Source: Alentia gelatinosa
Taxonomy: Eukaryota > Annelida > Polychaeta > Phyllodocida > Polynoidae
Direction: 5' to 3'
Length of the DNA: 64,000 bases
NCBI GenBank assembly: GCA_950022655.1
Contig: OX465580.1
Location: forward strand, 4,821,122 to 4,885,121
The notes under the pieces were generated by a model. It did no database searches, had not been told where the DNA came from, and saw only the letters and a list, made by a program, of their open reading frames with translations. Position 1 is the stretch's first letter, and every line of letters begins with the position of its first letter. Made by a program: the position numbers and the translations under genes. Shown one piece after another: positions 10,191 to 20,729 of this stretch.

Positions 10191-10242
10191 GCCAAGTTCA
10201 AACACTCTGCACTGATACTCGGTGAGAGATATAGTAAACCCC

Positions 10243-10740
10243 GCTTAAAGGCATATCCTACAATACACAGTGGCGCCACCTGGTGATTTTTAAATATTGT
10301 CAATTATCAATCAAAACTGGTTCTGTGTGATACATTCTATTGCTATTTAACTAAATCTAAAGTTTTGTCCAGTTTATCCAATTATAATAGGGATTATAGG
10401 TTAATTTACTTTGTTTGATTTACATAGGAAATTTAGTGAAAAATATACTTTTCTTCAATTCTTTCATAAACAAGGATGGTGACCTTTGCATTTTAAAACT
10501 TCAATGTGTAGTACTTTTACTTCTACTAGATATGAAAAGCAAATTTTCAAAATTTCTGTATGTTATATTATAAAATTGTCAAAATACTGATCTCTAAAAC
10601 AAAAACTAGCACGGTGATCCCCAATTTTTTTATTTAGATATGTGTTCTACAACACATACAGATCACCATGGCATATATGATTTTCAGGAAAATGACATGG
10701 GTTTTAATATTGAAGCCAAATTGTCTGCTATGTATTTAAG
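10243..10740 (+). repeat. Interspersed repeat, GGCGCCACCTGGTG family
   Basis: Starts TTAAAGGCATATCCTACAAT, then ACACAGTGGCGCCACCTGGT, and ends near TGCTATGTATTTAAG. It is among the longest copies in the window and shows the AGGCATA-type left end. Confidence 0.85.
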
Positions 10741-10815
10741 ATAACACCCTACCTTCCGAGCAAACTGTCCCCTTAAGCGGGGTGTACCCTGAAGTGGGCT
10801 TTTCAGTTTTCCGAT

Positions 10816-11502
10816 GATAAGGCTATGTGGTATATAACACCTTCATACAGTTAATACTATGGTATAGAGTCACTGTTATAACCAGACAGCCCACAGACAC
10901 CTTAGACGAGGGATTCTCTTACTCTAGGATTGATTCTTATGTGGATAAAACTGGGAGACAAACCAGAGCTCATGATGCCACTATATTATTTGTTGACAGA
11001 CCAAACTGTGCTCTGTACATGAGGTCACTGAAATATCGTGGTGGAAGAAGCTGGAATAAATTGTTGCCTTTGATACGGAAGACTGAAACATATGTAGCTT
11101 TTAAAGCACTTACTCGTTCAAACCTCAGAAATAGTGTCTGGGATATATAATCTAGACCCTTATAAATCACCAAATTTTAATACCACCAACACATGTAAAA
11201 TTTGAAATGCATTGAAATGAAGTGAAGATGTTTTTCCTTTTCTTCTTGTTCTATTTTTCTTTTCACTGTTGTTCTTGTTGTTGAAGAAATACTCTGTCAA
11301 TAAGAATATATGATATTGATTAAGTTACAAACTTGTGCTTTATAACAACCGTTGGCTAGACCATGGAAACCAGCCTTATGAAAAGGTTGAGGTCTAAGCC
11401 CCTTTATTGAGTAACAATATACATCCATGTGTAGTATACGGACTGATTGTAAAACAGTGAACTCAATAAAGAAATGATACAAAAAAAAAAAAAAAAAAAA
11501 GG
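10816..11502 (+). mobile_element. 5'-truncated non-LTR retrotransposon with poly(A)
   Basis: The coding remnant (10,827-11,150) matches the C-terminal tail typical of non-LTR reverse transcriptases: RTRAHD, then PNCALYMRSLKYRGGRSWN, then LP-x-IR and a Phe-Lys-x-Leu ending before the stop. It is followed by about 330 bp of 3' UTR, AATAAA at about 11,464, and a 20-nt A-tail. CCCCTTAAGCGGGG repeat fragments lie on both sides, so it may have inserted into such a MITE. Confidence 0.75.
10827..11150 (+). pseudogene. Reverse transcriptase C-terminal fragment (LINE)
   Basis: About 107 codons with the end-of-polymerase signature found in CR1/Jockey/RTE-type elements (RT-x-H, LYMRSLKYRG, SWN-x-LP). 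It lacks the catalytic fingers, palm and endonuclease, so it is inactive. The call is by recognition of motif order; the exact clade is not assigned. Confidence 0.7.
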
Positions 11503-11509
11503 TTTCCCG

Positions 11510-12185
11510 TTTACAAGGGGAAATGTTCGGAGCAAAAGTAATCCTTCAAACAAGGTGTCCTCTTACAAGGGGTGTCTTTTAAGTGGGGTACTACAGTAGG
11601 TGTAGGAGTGGGGGTGAAGGGGTGTATAGGGGTAGTGGTGAACTCATAAGGAAATACGGGTGAATTGTAAGACAAAACATCCACTCAACAATTTGAACTC
11701 TGCCATAGACATGACCAGATGTTCTTATTCCTCCTATTAGGTTAATGAGGAATGTATCCACTTATGCTCTGGCCTATCAGTCGTTAAGGGAAGTCCAAAT
11801 GTTTCAAAGTAGGTACATTTCTTAATCATCCCCATAATCACAGACTTGAGCAAGTCTAATGCACACCTTCCATTGTATAAAACACAGGACAGGATTTCTA
11901 GGTCAATTATTTCTTTTGAAATGAATATTTGAAAAGAAAGTGAACACATACACACACTCACGATCCACCACTGAAATATCGACCATACCGTCATTCTGAA
12001 ATTCCACTGAAGTAGAGAGTAGTTCTCACAGAAACTACAGAAGTTTATTGTCCCGCCCTGCTAAGGTCATTTTCTCCTGTAATAGACCTAGATTTATTCG
12101 GCATGTGGGTTTCAGTGAAGAGATGTGTGTCATCAGTTCATACACAGTGGAGAAGTTTATTTATATTTCTCCATGTATAGGTACA
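11510..12185. other. Intergenic DNA with MITE fragment
   Basis: 11,505-11,600 holds CAAGGGG/AAGTGGGG relics of the CCCCGCTTAAGG family. The rest shows no gene or repeat that I can name. Confidence 0.5.
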
Positions 12186-12189
12186 TGCG

Positions 12190-12737
12190 TCTGCGCTCAG
12201 TCTCTGTTTCTGTCTCTATTTCTTTGTCCCTGTCCCTCCTGTATCCCAGTGAGTTGTCTGTCTCTCTCTCTTTCTCTTTTTCTTTATTCTCTCTCCCTCT
12301 ACCTGTGTCCCTTTATCTCTGTCTCACTGTCTTTATCTGTCTCTATTTCTTTGTCCCTGCCCCTCTGTCTCTCTGTCTCTGTCTCTCTCTCTGTCTCTCC
12401 ACTCTCTCTCTCTCTCTCTCGCTCTCTCTCTCTCTCTACCTGTGTCCCTTTATCTCTGTCTCACTGTCTTTATCTGTCTCTATTTCTTTGTCCCTGCCCC
12501 TCTGTCTCTCTGTCTGTCTGTCTGTCTCTTTCTCTTTATTCTCTCTCCCTCTACCTGTGTCCCTTTGTCTCTGTCTCTCTGTCCCCTTGTCCACTTAGCT
12601 CATTAGAGGTTTATATCCACACCTAGACTGGCTTCAGTCCCTGTATGCTCTGCCCTGTCAGGCGCTAGGTCACTGCCTCTCTCTTTGTCTCTGTCTCAGT
12701 CTCACTGTCTTTATCTGTCTCTGTTTCTTTGTCCCTG

Positions 12738-12810
<73 letters not shown>

Positions 12811-12904
12811 CTGTGTGCCTTTGTCTCTGTCTCACTGTCTTTATCTGTCTATGTTTCTTTGTCCCTGCTTCTCTCTTTGTCTCTGTCTCAGTCACTGTCT
12901 GTCT

Positions 12905-12953
<49 letters not shown>

Positions 12954-13360
12954 GTCTGCCTGTGTCCCTTTGTCTCTGTCTCACTGTCTTTATCTGTCTC
13001 TTTTTCTTTGTCCCTGCCTCTCTCCTCTCTCTCTCTCTCTCTCTACCTGTGTGCCTTTGTCTCTGTCTCACTGTCTTTATCTGTCTATGTTTCTTTGTCA
13101 CTGCTTCTCTCTTTGTCTCTGTCTCAGTCACTGTCTGTCTCTCTACTCTCTCTCTCTCTATCCGTCTGCCTGTGTCCCTTTGTCTCTGTCTCACTGTCTT
13201 TATCTGTCTCTGTTTCTTTGTCCTTGCCTCTCCCTCTCTCTTCTCTCTCTGCCTGTGTCCCTTTGATTCTATCTCATTTTCTTTATCTGTCTCATGCTTC
13301 TTTGTCACTGTCTCTCTCTCTTTTCCTTTGTCTCTTTCTCACTGTTTCTTTTTCCCTGCC

Positions 13361-13401
<41 letters not shown>

Positions 13402-13432
13402 TGCTCCCTGTGCCCATTTGTCTCTGTCCTTA
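12190..13432 (+). repeat. CT-rich low-complexity block, copy 1
   Basis: (CT)n runs separated by TGTCTCTGTCTCACTGTCTT and TTTCTTTGTCCCTGCCTCTC modules. The plus strand is pyrimidine-only for long stretches, and frames of up to 270 codons consist of Leu/Ser or Arg/Glu only. Not coding. From about 12,600 it forms part of the 1.6 kb tandem duplication. Confidence 0.95.
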
Positions 13433-13529
13433 CCTCATATTAAACAAGCAATATTTACAACCTCGTTTTAAATGGCCAGGGGCTCGTAACATAGTAATTC
13501 TCTCACAGGAATACAGTTTTCTCATATTC

Positions 13530-13720
13530 CCCTATGTGTAATAAGTGTGTAAGTGTGGAGCTGACATTGTGTATATGTGGGGGTATTCCCCATGTATAAT
13601 AAGTGTTTAAGTGTGGAGCTGACATTGTGTATTTGCGGGGGGGGGGGGGGGTATTCCCCCATGTGTAATAAGTGTGTAAGTGTGGAGCTGACATTGTGTA
13701 TTAGCGGGGGGTATTCCCCA
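13530..13720. repeat. About 60-bp minisatellite (GTGTAATAAGTGTGTAAGTG)
   Basis: Three units of AATAAGTGTGTAAGTGTGGA, GCTGACATTGTGTAT and a G-run with TATTCCCCATGT. Copies recur at 14,008-14,060, 15,140-15,340 and 15,626-15,680 through the larger duplication. Confidence 0.85.
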
Positions 13721-13726
13721 TGTGTA

Positions 13727-14012
13727 ATATGAAGAGACGTCACGAGTTTGAGTCTGAGTTTATTTATTCCACGCATTTTGTTGGCGTAATGTCACCCGCT
13801 ACGAATCGTAAAATTATGGAGCCAACAAAATGCGTGGCATAAATAAGCTCAAACTCAAACGAGTGGCGTCTAGATTATATCCTACCCCCATTTCCATATT
13901 TTTTCAGTATCAGAAAGTAGTGGCATAAACATCACTTTATGTCACACCCGTGACATAAACAAATCCCATGTTAAGCCTATGGCGTTTTTTATTAGGGGTA
14001 GGATAATAAGTG
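13727..14012. mobile_element. Fold-back MITE, copy 1
   Basis: A left arm at about 13,736-13,784 (GACGTCACGAGTTTGAG, then GCATTTTGTTGGC) faces a right arm at about 13,821-13,870 (GCCAACAAAATGCGTGG, then CTCGTTTGAG in complement). The distal part ends in TAGGGGTAGGATAAT, with TATCCTACCCCCA inside. No coding content. Confidence 0.8.
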
Positions 14013-14203
14013 TGTAAGTGTGGAGCTGACATTGTGTATATGCGGGGGTATTCCCCATGTGTATTTTCCCAGCTGCCCTCTCCCATGGATTGTATGATAA
14101 GTGTGTATATTTAGAGCTGACTTTGGAGTTGTCAACAGAACCGTTCCCAGCTTCGCGGTAGAGTTGTCCTGGCAGCCCCCCCTCCCCCGGTTACATGCTG
14201 GTG

Positions 14204-14240
14204 GCACTGTCTTTATCTGTCTCTGTTTCTTTGTCCCTGC

Positions 14241-14305
<65 letters not shown>

Positions 14306-14363
14306 CTGTGTCCCTTTGTCTCTGTCTCACTGTCTTTACCTGTCTCTGTTTCTTTGTCCCTGC

Positions 14364-14420
<57 letters not shown>

Positions 14421-14514
14421 CTGTGTGCCTTTGTCTCTGTCTCACTGTCTTTATCTGTCTATGTTTCTTTGTCCCTGCTTCTCTCTTTGTCTCTGTCTCA
14501 GTCACTGTCTGTCT

Positions 14515-14559
<45 letters not shown>

Positions 14560-14966
14560 GTCTGCCTGTGTCCCTTTGTCTCTGTCTCACTGTCTTTATC
14601 TGTCTCTTTTTCTTTGTCCCTGCCTCTCTCCTCTCTCTCTCTCTCTCTCTACCTGTGTGCCTTTGTCTCTGTCTCACTGTCTTTATCTGTCTATGTTTCT
14701 TTGTCACTGCTTCTCTCTTTGTCTCTGTCTCAGTCACTGTCTGTCTCTCTACTCTCTCTCTCTCTATCCGTCTGCCTGTGTCCCTTTGTCTCTGTCTCAC
14801 TGTCTTTATCTGTCTCTGTTTCTTTGTCCTTGCCTCTCCCTCTCTCTTCTCTCTCTGCCTGTGTCCCTTTGATTCTATCTCATTTTCTTTATCTGTCTCA
14901 TGCTTCTTTGTCACTGTCTCTCTCTCTTTTCCTTTGTCTCTTTCTCACTGTTTCTTTTTCCCTGCC

Positions 14967-15009
<43 letters not shown>

Positions 15010-15823
15010 TGCTCCCTGTGCCCATTTGTCTCTGTCCTTACCTCATATTAAACAAGCAATATTTACAACCTCGTTTTAAATGGCCAGGGGCTCGTAACAT
15101 AGTAATTCTCTCACAGGAATACAGTTTTCTCATATTCCCCTATGTGTAATAAGTGTGTAAGTGTGGAGCTGACATTGTGTATATGTGGGGGTATTCCCCA
15201 TGTATAATAAGTGTTTAAGTGTGGAGCTGACATTGTGTATTTGCGGGGGGGGGGGGGGGGTATTCCCCCATGTGTAATATGTGTAATAAGTGTGTAAGTG
15301 TGGAGCTGACATTGTGTATTAGCGGGGGGTATTCCCCATGTGTAATATGAAGAGACGTCACGAGTTTGAGTCTGAGTTTATTTATTCCACGCATTTTGTT
15401 GGCGTAATGTCACCCGCTACGAATCGTAAAATTATGGAGCCAACAAAATGCGTGGCATAAATAAGCTCAAACTCAAACGAGTGGCGTCTAGATTATATCC
15501 TACCCCCATTTCCATATTTTTTCAGTATCAGAAAGTAGTGGCATAAACATCACTTTATGTCACACCCGTGACATAAACAAATCCCATGTTAAGCCTATGG
15601 CGTTTTTTATTAGGGGTAGGATAATAAGTGTGTAAGTGTGGAGCTGACATTGTGTATATGCGGGGGTATTCCCCATGTGTATTTTCCCAGCTGCCCTCTC
15701 CCATGGATTGTATGATAAGTGTGTATATTTAGAGCTGACTTTGGAGTTGTCAACAGAACCGTTCCCAGCTTCGCGGTAGAGTTGTCCTGGCAGCCCCCCC
15801 CTCCCCCGGTTACATGCTGGTGG
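14204..15823 (+). repeat. 1.6-kb tandem duplication, unit 2
   Basis: Near-identical to unit 1. The junction at about 14,203 joins GGTTACATGCTGGTGGCA directly to CTGTCTTTATCTGTCTCTG of the next CT block; after unit 2 the same GGTGGCA runs into a C homopolymer instead. Such high identity means a very recent event or an assembly repeat error. Confidence 0.85.
15350..15632. mobile_element. Fold-back MITE, copy 2
   Basis: Second copy of the element at 13,727, carried by the 1.6 kb duplication, with the same arms and the same internal TATCCTACCCCCA. Confidence 0.8.
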
Positions 15824-15869
15824 CAGTCCCCCCCCCCCCCCCCCCCGTCCCCAGTGCGGGCAGGTGGTG

Positions 15870-16340
15870 CCTGCCGTACACCGCCCGCTATACGCCGAAC
15901 GCCACCCGCCGTAAGCTGCCCACCGCCCGCCGTACGCCGTACACCGTACACCGTACACCGCCCGCCGTACACCGCCCACCGTACACCGCCCGCCGTACAC
16001 CGCCCACCGTACACCGCCCGCCGTACACCGCCCGCCGTACACCGCCCGCCGTACACCGCCCGCCGTACACCGCCAGCCGTACACCGCCCACCGCACGCCG
16101 TACACCGCCCACCGTACACCGCCCACCGTACACCGCCCGCCGTACACCGCCCGCCGTCCGCCGTACACCGCCCGCCGTACGCCGCCCGCCGTACGCCGTA
16201 GACCGTACGCCGCCCGCCGTACACCGTACACCGTACACCTTACACCGTACACCGCCCGCCGTACACCGCCCGCCGCCCGCCGCCCGCCGTACACCGTACG
16301 CCGCCCGCCGCCCGCCGTACACCGTGCCCCGCCCCTCTCC
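15870..16340 (+). repeat. GC-rich CCGTACACCGCCCG array
   Basis: Dozens of 7-mer blocks (CCGTACA, CCGCCCG, CCGTACG, CCGCCCA) in irregular order, preceded by a C homopolymer at 15,829-15,846. All six frames stay open for long stretches because of the 7-base modularity and absence of stops; they read as Arg/Pro/Thr or Gly/Val/Tyr repeats and are not genes. Confidence 0.93.
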
Positions 16341-16427
16341 CGCCGCCCTCCGTCCTCAAGTGGTCACACCTGACTGAGGCCAGCTGATGCGTGCCGCCCT
16401 TTGTTCCCCTCTTCCAGGCCCGCTGTG

Positions 16428-16512
16428 ACGGCGGGCGGCGGGCGGCGGGCGGCGGGGGGTGGGCGGCGCGCGGTGGGCGGTGGGCGGTGTACGGCGGGCG
16501 GCGGGCGGCCCA
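16428..16512 (-). repeat. Inverted GGCGGGCGGTGTACGG array
   Basis: Reverse-complement version of the 15,870-16,340 units (GGCGGGCGGCGGGCGG and GTGTACGGCGGGCGG) about 90 bp downstream. The two can pair in a large GC-rich cruciform or hairpin. Confidence 0.85.
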
Positions 16513-16659
16513 CACGAGGAAGTGTCACCTGCCTCTGAGTGTCACATTCTGTGGTCTGTCAGAAGAAGGCGACACGCGTAATAGACAAATATTACCCGGT
16601 ATAAACAATCATTAGAATGTACATGGTGGTGCAGGTGTGTGTGTGGGGGGGGGGGGGGG

Positions 16660-17822
16660 GTGAGAGAGTTAGAGAGAGAGTGAGAGAGAGAGAGTGAGAG
16701 AGAGGGAGAAAGAGAGAGGGGAGAGAGAAGGGGAAGGATAACCAGAGGAAAACACAGAGGGAGAGGGAGAGACAAAGGGAGAGAGAGAGAGAGGGAGAGA
16801 GGGAGAGAGAGGGAGAGAGAAGGGGAAGGATAGACAGAGGGAGAGAGAGGGAGGGAGAGGGAGACAGAGACAGAGAGAGGGAGAGGGAGAGAGAAGGGGA
16901 AGGATAGACAGAGGGAGAGAGAGGGAGGGAGAGGGAGACAGAGACAGAGAGAGGGAGAGGGAGAGAGAAGGGGAAGGATAGACAGAGGGAGAGAGAGGGA
17001 GAGAGTGAGAGAAAGAAGGGGAAGGATAGACAGAGGGAGAGAGAGGGAGGGAGAGGGAGACAGAGACAGAGAGAGGGAGAGGGAGAGAGAAGGGGAAGGA
17101 TAGACAGAGGGAGAGAGAGGGAGAGAGAAGGGGAAGGATAGACGGAGGGAGAGAGAGGGAGGGAGAGGGAGACAGAGACAGAGAGACAGAGGGAGAAAGA
17201 AGGGGAAGGATAGACGGAGGGAGAGGGAGAGGGAGGGAGAGGGAGAGAGAAGGGGAAGGATAGACGGAGGGAGAGAGAGGGAGGGAGAGGGAGAGAGAAG
17301 GGGAAGGATAGACGGAGGGAGAGAGAGGGAGGGAGAGGGAGAAAGAAGGGGAAGGATAGACAGAGGGAGAGAGAGGGAGGGAGAACGAGACAGAGACAGA
17401 GAGGGAGAGAGAGAGAGAGGGAGACAGAAGAAGAGACATAGACAGAGGGAGAAGGAGAGAGAGGGAGAGAGAGAGGGAGAGAGGGGGAAGGCAGGCAGAG
17501 GGGAAGGACATACAGGTGGACAGAGAGGGAAAGAGAGGGACAGGGAGAGAGAGCGGGAGGGAGGGAGGGAAAGAGAGAGAGAGAGAGAGGATGAGAGAAA
17601 GACGGACAGAGGGAGAAGGAGAGGTAGAGAAAGGGGGGGGGGGGTAGAGAGAGAGCAGGAGGGAGATAGGGGTTGAAAGAGAGAGACAGGGAGAGAAGGA
17701 ATGACAGAGAGAGGGGGCAGAGAGACAGGCAGAGGGAGAAGGAGAGTGAGAGAGGGAGAGGGGCAGAGAGACAGGCAGAGGGAGAAGGAGAGTGAGAGAG
17801 GGAGAGGGGCAGAGAGGGGGGA
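16660..17822 (+). repeat. 1.15-kb polypurine tract
   Basis: Almost only A and G. A higher-order unit of about 60-120 bp contains GAGAAGGGGAAGGATAGACA and GAGACAGAGACAGAGAGAGG. A G-run precedes it at 16,647-16,660. The minus strand encodes only Ser/Leu/Pro repeats of up to 461 codons, which are spurious. The tract can form triplex (H-DNA) structures. Confidence 0.95.
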
Positions 17823-17824
17823 GG

Positions 17825-18128
17825 GATACTGGGATACAGGACTGGCTCCAGTCCCTGCATCCTATGGCTACCCTCCTCGCTGGGTTACAGGACTGGCTCC
17901 AGTCTCTGCATCCTATGGCTACCCTCCTCACTGGGATACAGGACTGGCTCCAGTCCCTGCATCCTATGACTACCCTCCTCACTGGGATACAGGACTGGCT
18001 CCAGTCCCTGCATCCTATGACTCCCCTCCTCGCTGGGATACATGGGTCAGTCATAGAAGGATATAATGAACTTTATTCTGATTGTGTTAAATCATTTAAT
18101 GAATGTTCACAATCAAAGACTTGAGCAA
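17825..18128 (+). repeat. 51-bp minisatellite and dispersed-repeat tail
   Basis: Four units of GGGATACAGGACTGGCTCCA, GTCCCTGCATCCTATGRCTA and CCCTCCTCRCT, then AGAAGGATATAATGAACTTT and TTTAATGAATGTTCACAATC as in 1,657-1,845. The head of the dispersed repeat has been tandemly amplified here. Confidence 0.9.
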
Positions 18129-18270
18129 GTCGACCCTGGCCCTGCCCACTCTCTACACAGTACTTCCCACTTCATCCCTCTACACAGTAAAGATTACTTC
18201 ACACTTTTCACCCTCTACACATAAGTGTTAAATAAAGTTTACCCACATCGTCTCTGGGTCTCTACGCCAT

Positions 18271-18633
18271 AGGGAGCCAAAGTGAACCTGCTGAAACCAC
18301 AGATACCCACCTACAAAACACCGTTTCCGGTGGCCAGTAAGAACGAGGCTTAGTGCTAAAGCTATGGGGGTTTGAGGCTAGACTTTCGTTTTTGGTCTCG
18401 TTTGTTACTTTTGAAGTGAAGTTTATAATTATCGTCTCTGAATAACTTTGTTTCAAAACTACGATGACAGTTGTTAAGTTTATTAAAAATTTGGATCTAA
18501 AAGATTGGAGAATGACACATATAATCTCGAACCTACATAGTCTAAGTACTGAGACCCTATATAATACCCGGAAATAGTATATTGTGAATGGTTATCTGTG
18601 GTTGGAGCGGGTTCACTTTGGCTCCCTATTGAG
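18271..18633. mobile_element. MITE with GGGAGCCAAAGTGAACC termini
   Basis: Starts ATAGGGAGCCAAAGTGAACC and ends GGTTCACTTTGGCTCCCTAT. Other copies at 23,694-24,042 and 47,568-47,916 have the same inverted ends and interior (CTTAGTGCTAAA, ATCTAAAAGATTGGAGAATG). TA or TATA flanks suggest a TA target. Non-autonomous. Superfamily not assigned. Confidence 0.85.
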
Positions 18634-18887
18634 AAAAGATTCTTCATGTACGATACTAGATCATTAAAGGCCTCCCAGGTGGCTATTCTGCGATCCACAA
18701 AGCGTGGAGCAAAGGTACGGGCTTTAGGCTCTGAGCTCGCAGTTCAGTGTTAGATGTAGCTTTGGTGGAAGGTTGTTGTGGATATAATTCGGCTTGTCTC
18801 TAACCACAGTGACACGTCGATATCAGAGATAAGAGTTAACATCGAGATAAGACGCGAGTTTATCATGAACCACGAGACACCGTGTGG

Positions 18888-18917
18888 GTGTGTGTGTGTG
18901 TGGCGGGGTCGACGGGT

Positions 18918-19015
<98 letters not shown>

Positions 19016-19045
19016 GTGTGTGTGTGTAGGTGTGTGTGTGTAGGT

Positions 19046-19075
<30 letters not shown>
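18888..19075 (+). repeat. (TG)n microsatellite
   Basis: TG dinucleotide tract with GTAGG interruptions, ending in a G-run at about 19,060-19,078. Frames read as Cys/Val or Thr/His repeats. Confidence 0.97.
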
Positions 19076-19076
<1 letters not shown>

Positions 19077-19079
19077 GTG

Positions 19080-20095
19080 GTGGTGTGGCGGGGTACATGT
19101 GTATTTAGCTCACGCCGATAGCAGAGATACACCTGTAGATATCACAGAAACAGAGGGTTTGTTTGCCGCACTCCACTCACAACCTCCCACATAATATATG
19201 GTGACCTTTTGTACGGAGTTTCAGGACAATCACATGGAATCTACTATATCAAATCAACATAATCGAATATCCCGTATAATGTACAGAAGGTCATTATATC
19301 TATTTTCAAAAACCCTGCTGTAGAAATGTGTTCTACAGTACTTGGGGTTCATCGTATTAAAGTTTGCGGCGAAACAAATTGTTTTATGTTAAGCCCCCTC
19401 CCCCACCCCAGTTTCTGCATTGCTAGGAAATGTAATACGCCCTCCAGAGGTTACTAATCTCCCTATTCTCGGGAGCGGTGCCGACGTCACGAAGATACAC
19501 TGCGTTGCTCGATTCACACGCTCTGCAGTTTATTTTCTCGAAAGCGGTGCAGTGCACTCTCGTACGCACGAAGGGTTAAACAACTTTTCACTCCATAACA
19601 ACCAATGTTAAATCCACTGTACATCTCTGGTAATATCTCCGTAAATATCCAACTTAGAAACACCAAACAAAAAATGGTATAGAGGTGGAGAATAGGAGAA
19701 GATGTTTGGTGGTTTTTTTTGTATCTATTCGTTTTGCAAAGATTGTTTTATTTGGTGTGTTCTCCAGCAAACTGCCAAAATTGCAGATGACAGGCTGCTA
19801 CAAATCTCAAAATAAAAACTTGCTCAAAAGTACAAAAATTTGTAGATCCAAACATTTATACTTCTATACTACAATGTTTATTGATATATCTTGTAAGAAA
19901 CACATCAAACTACCTTTAATTACGCATATTAATCATGTACAGTGAGTTCAAACATCAATTTAAGTTTCGTTGATCGAGCGATAATAACAGAAAGCTAGGG
20001 TGATCGAAACTGGCAAAACCCTTTGCCCCAAGCGGTCGTGAAAGAAACTAAACGTTCCGCTCCCGAGAATGGAAAATGCGGTCTTTCATAATTCC
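19080..20095. other. Intergenic, possible 14-bp TIR element
   Basis: ATTCTCGGGAGCGG at about 19,465 and its complement CCGCTCCCGAGAAT at about 20,060 bracket about 600 bp, which may be a degenerate DNA element. The plus-strand frames at 19,420-19,611 and 19,685-19,945 have no recognised similarity. Confidence 0.4.
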
Positions 20096-20097
20096 TT

Positions 20098-20562
20098 ACA
20101 GGGATATCCTACAGTTCACAGTGGCGCCACCTGGTGATTTTCAAATATTTTCAATTATCGGTCAAACCTGGTTCTTTCTGATTCATTCTAGTTCCAAATC
20201 AGTAAAATTAATATTTTGTCAAGTTTATCCAATTTTAATGGGTAAAATAGACCAGTTTACAATTAATTGATTTACATAGGAAATGTATTGAAAAATATGG
20301 TTTTCTTCAATTCTTAAAAAAAGAAAGAAAAAAGGATGGTGACCTATGGTTTTTAAAACTTTAATACATAGCACTATACATCTACTATAGTCTGTGAACG
20401 ATTCAAGAAAATAACATGAGTTTAACTATGTAAACAGCAACTTCTTAGGACCCCCGATTTTTAATTTGTTTATGTGTTCTATAACACTTATAAATCATTA
20501 TATTTAAATTTCAGGAAAATGACATGGGTTTTAATTTTCAAGCCTAATTATCCGGTATGCCT
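20098..20562 (+). repeat. Interspersed repeat, GGCGCCACCTGGTG family
   Basis: GATATCCTACAGTTCACAGT, then GGCGCCACCTGGTGATTTTC at the left, and TTATCCGGTATGCCTTTAAC at the right. The complementary AGGCATA and TATGCCT ends support an inverted-terminus element of about 465 bp. Confidence 0.85.
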
Positions 20563-20696
20563 TTAACAAACAAGGGCTGTGACCTTTGTTTTTTTTATCA
20601 TCTATACGTGGACACGGACCTCTATACACTGGGTAGGAAACAAGGCTTATCGCCGTGTTTGTTTACGATACTAGCGACTTCGTCGTGGCTCCCCCG

Positions 20697-20724
20697 CAGA
20701 GTAGAGAGATATCTCTCTACTCTG
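20697..20724. other. Perfect 28-bp palindrome
   Basis: CAGAGTAGAGAGAT is followed immediately by its exact reverse complement, with no spacer. Confidence 0.95.
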
Positions 20725-20729
20725 TGGCT

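Larger units (their letters stand above)
12600..14203 (+). repeat. 1.6-kb tandem duplication, unit 1
   Basis: CT block, then TTAAACAAGCAATATTTACA, GTGTAATAAGTGTGTAAGTG repeats, a G-run, the fold-back MITE and CCCCTCCCCCGGTTACATGC. The same order recurs in 14,204-15,823 with an offset of about 1,608-1,618 bp and almost no substitutions; differences are in homopolymer and dinucleotide length plus a small GTGTAATAT insertion. Confidence 0.85.

Noticed and set aside
12048..13541. Long Leu/Ser and Arg/Glu open frames (up to 270 codons) on both strands
   Set aside because: They arise from (CT)n/(GA)n simple repeats; several overlapping frames are open at once and none has mixed composition or splice context.
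14101..15149. 316-codon Ser/Leu frame
   Set aside because: Same CT-repeat artefact in the second 1.6-kb unit.
15560..16515. Up to 244-codon Gly/Val/Tyr/Arg or Pro/Thr/Arg frames
   Set aside because: Six-frame openness of a stop-free 7-mer array, not a protein.
16592..18054. 461-codon Ser/Pro/Leu frame
   Set aside because: Translation of the polypurine tract and the 51-bp minisatellite.
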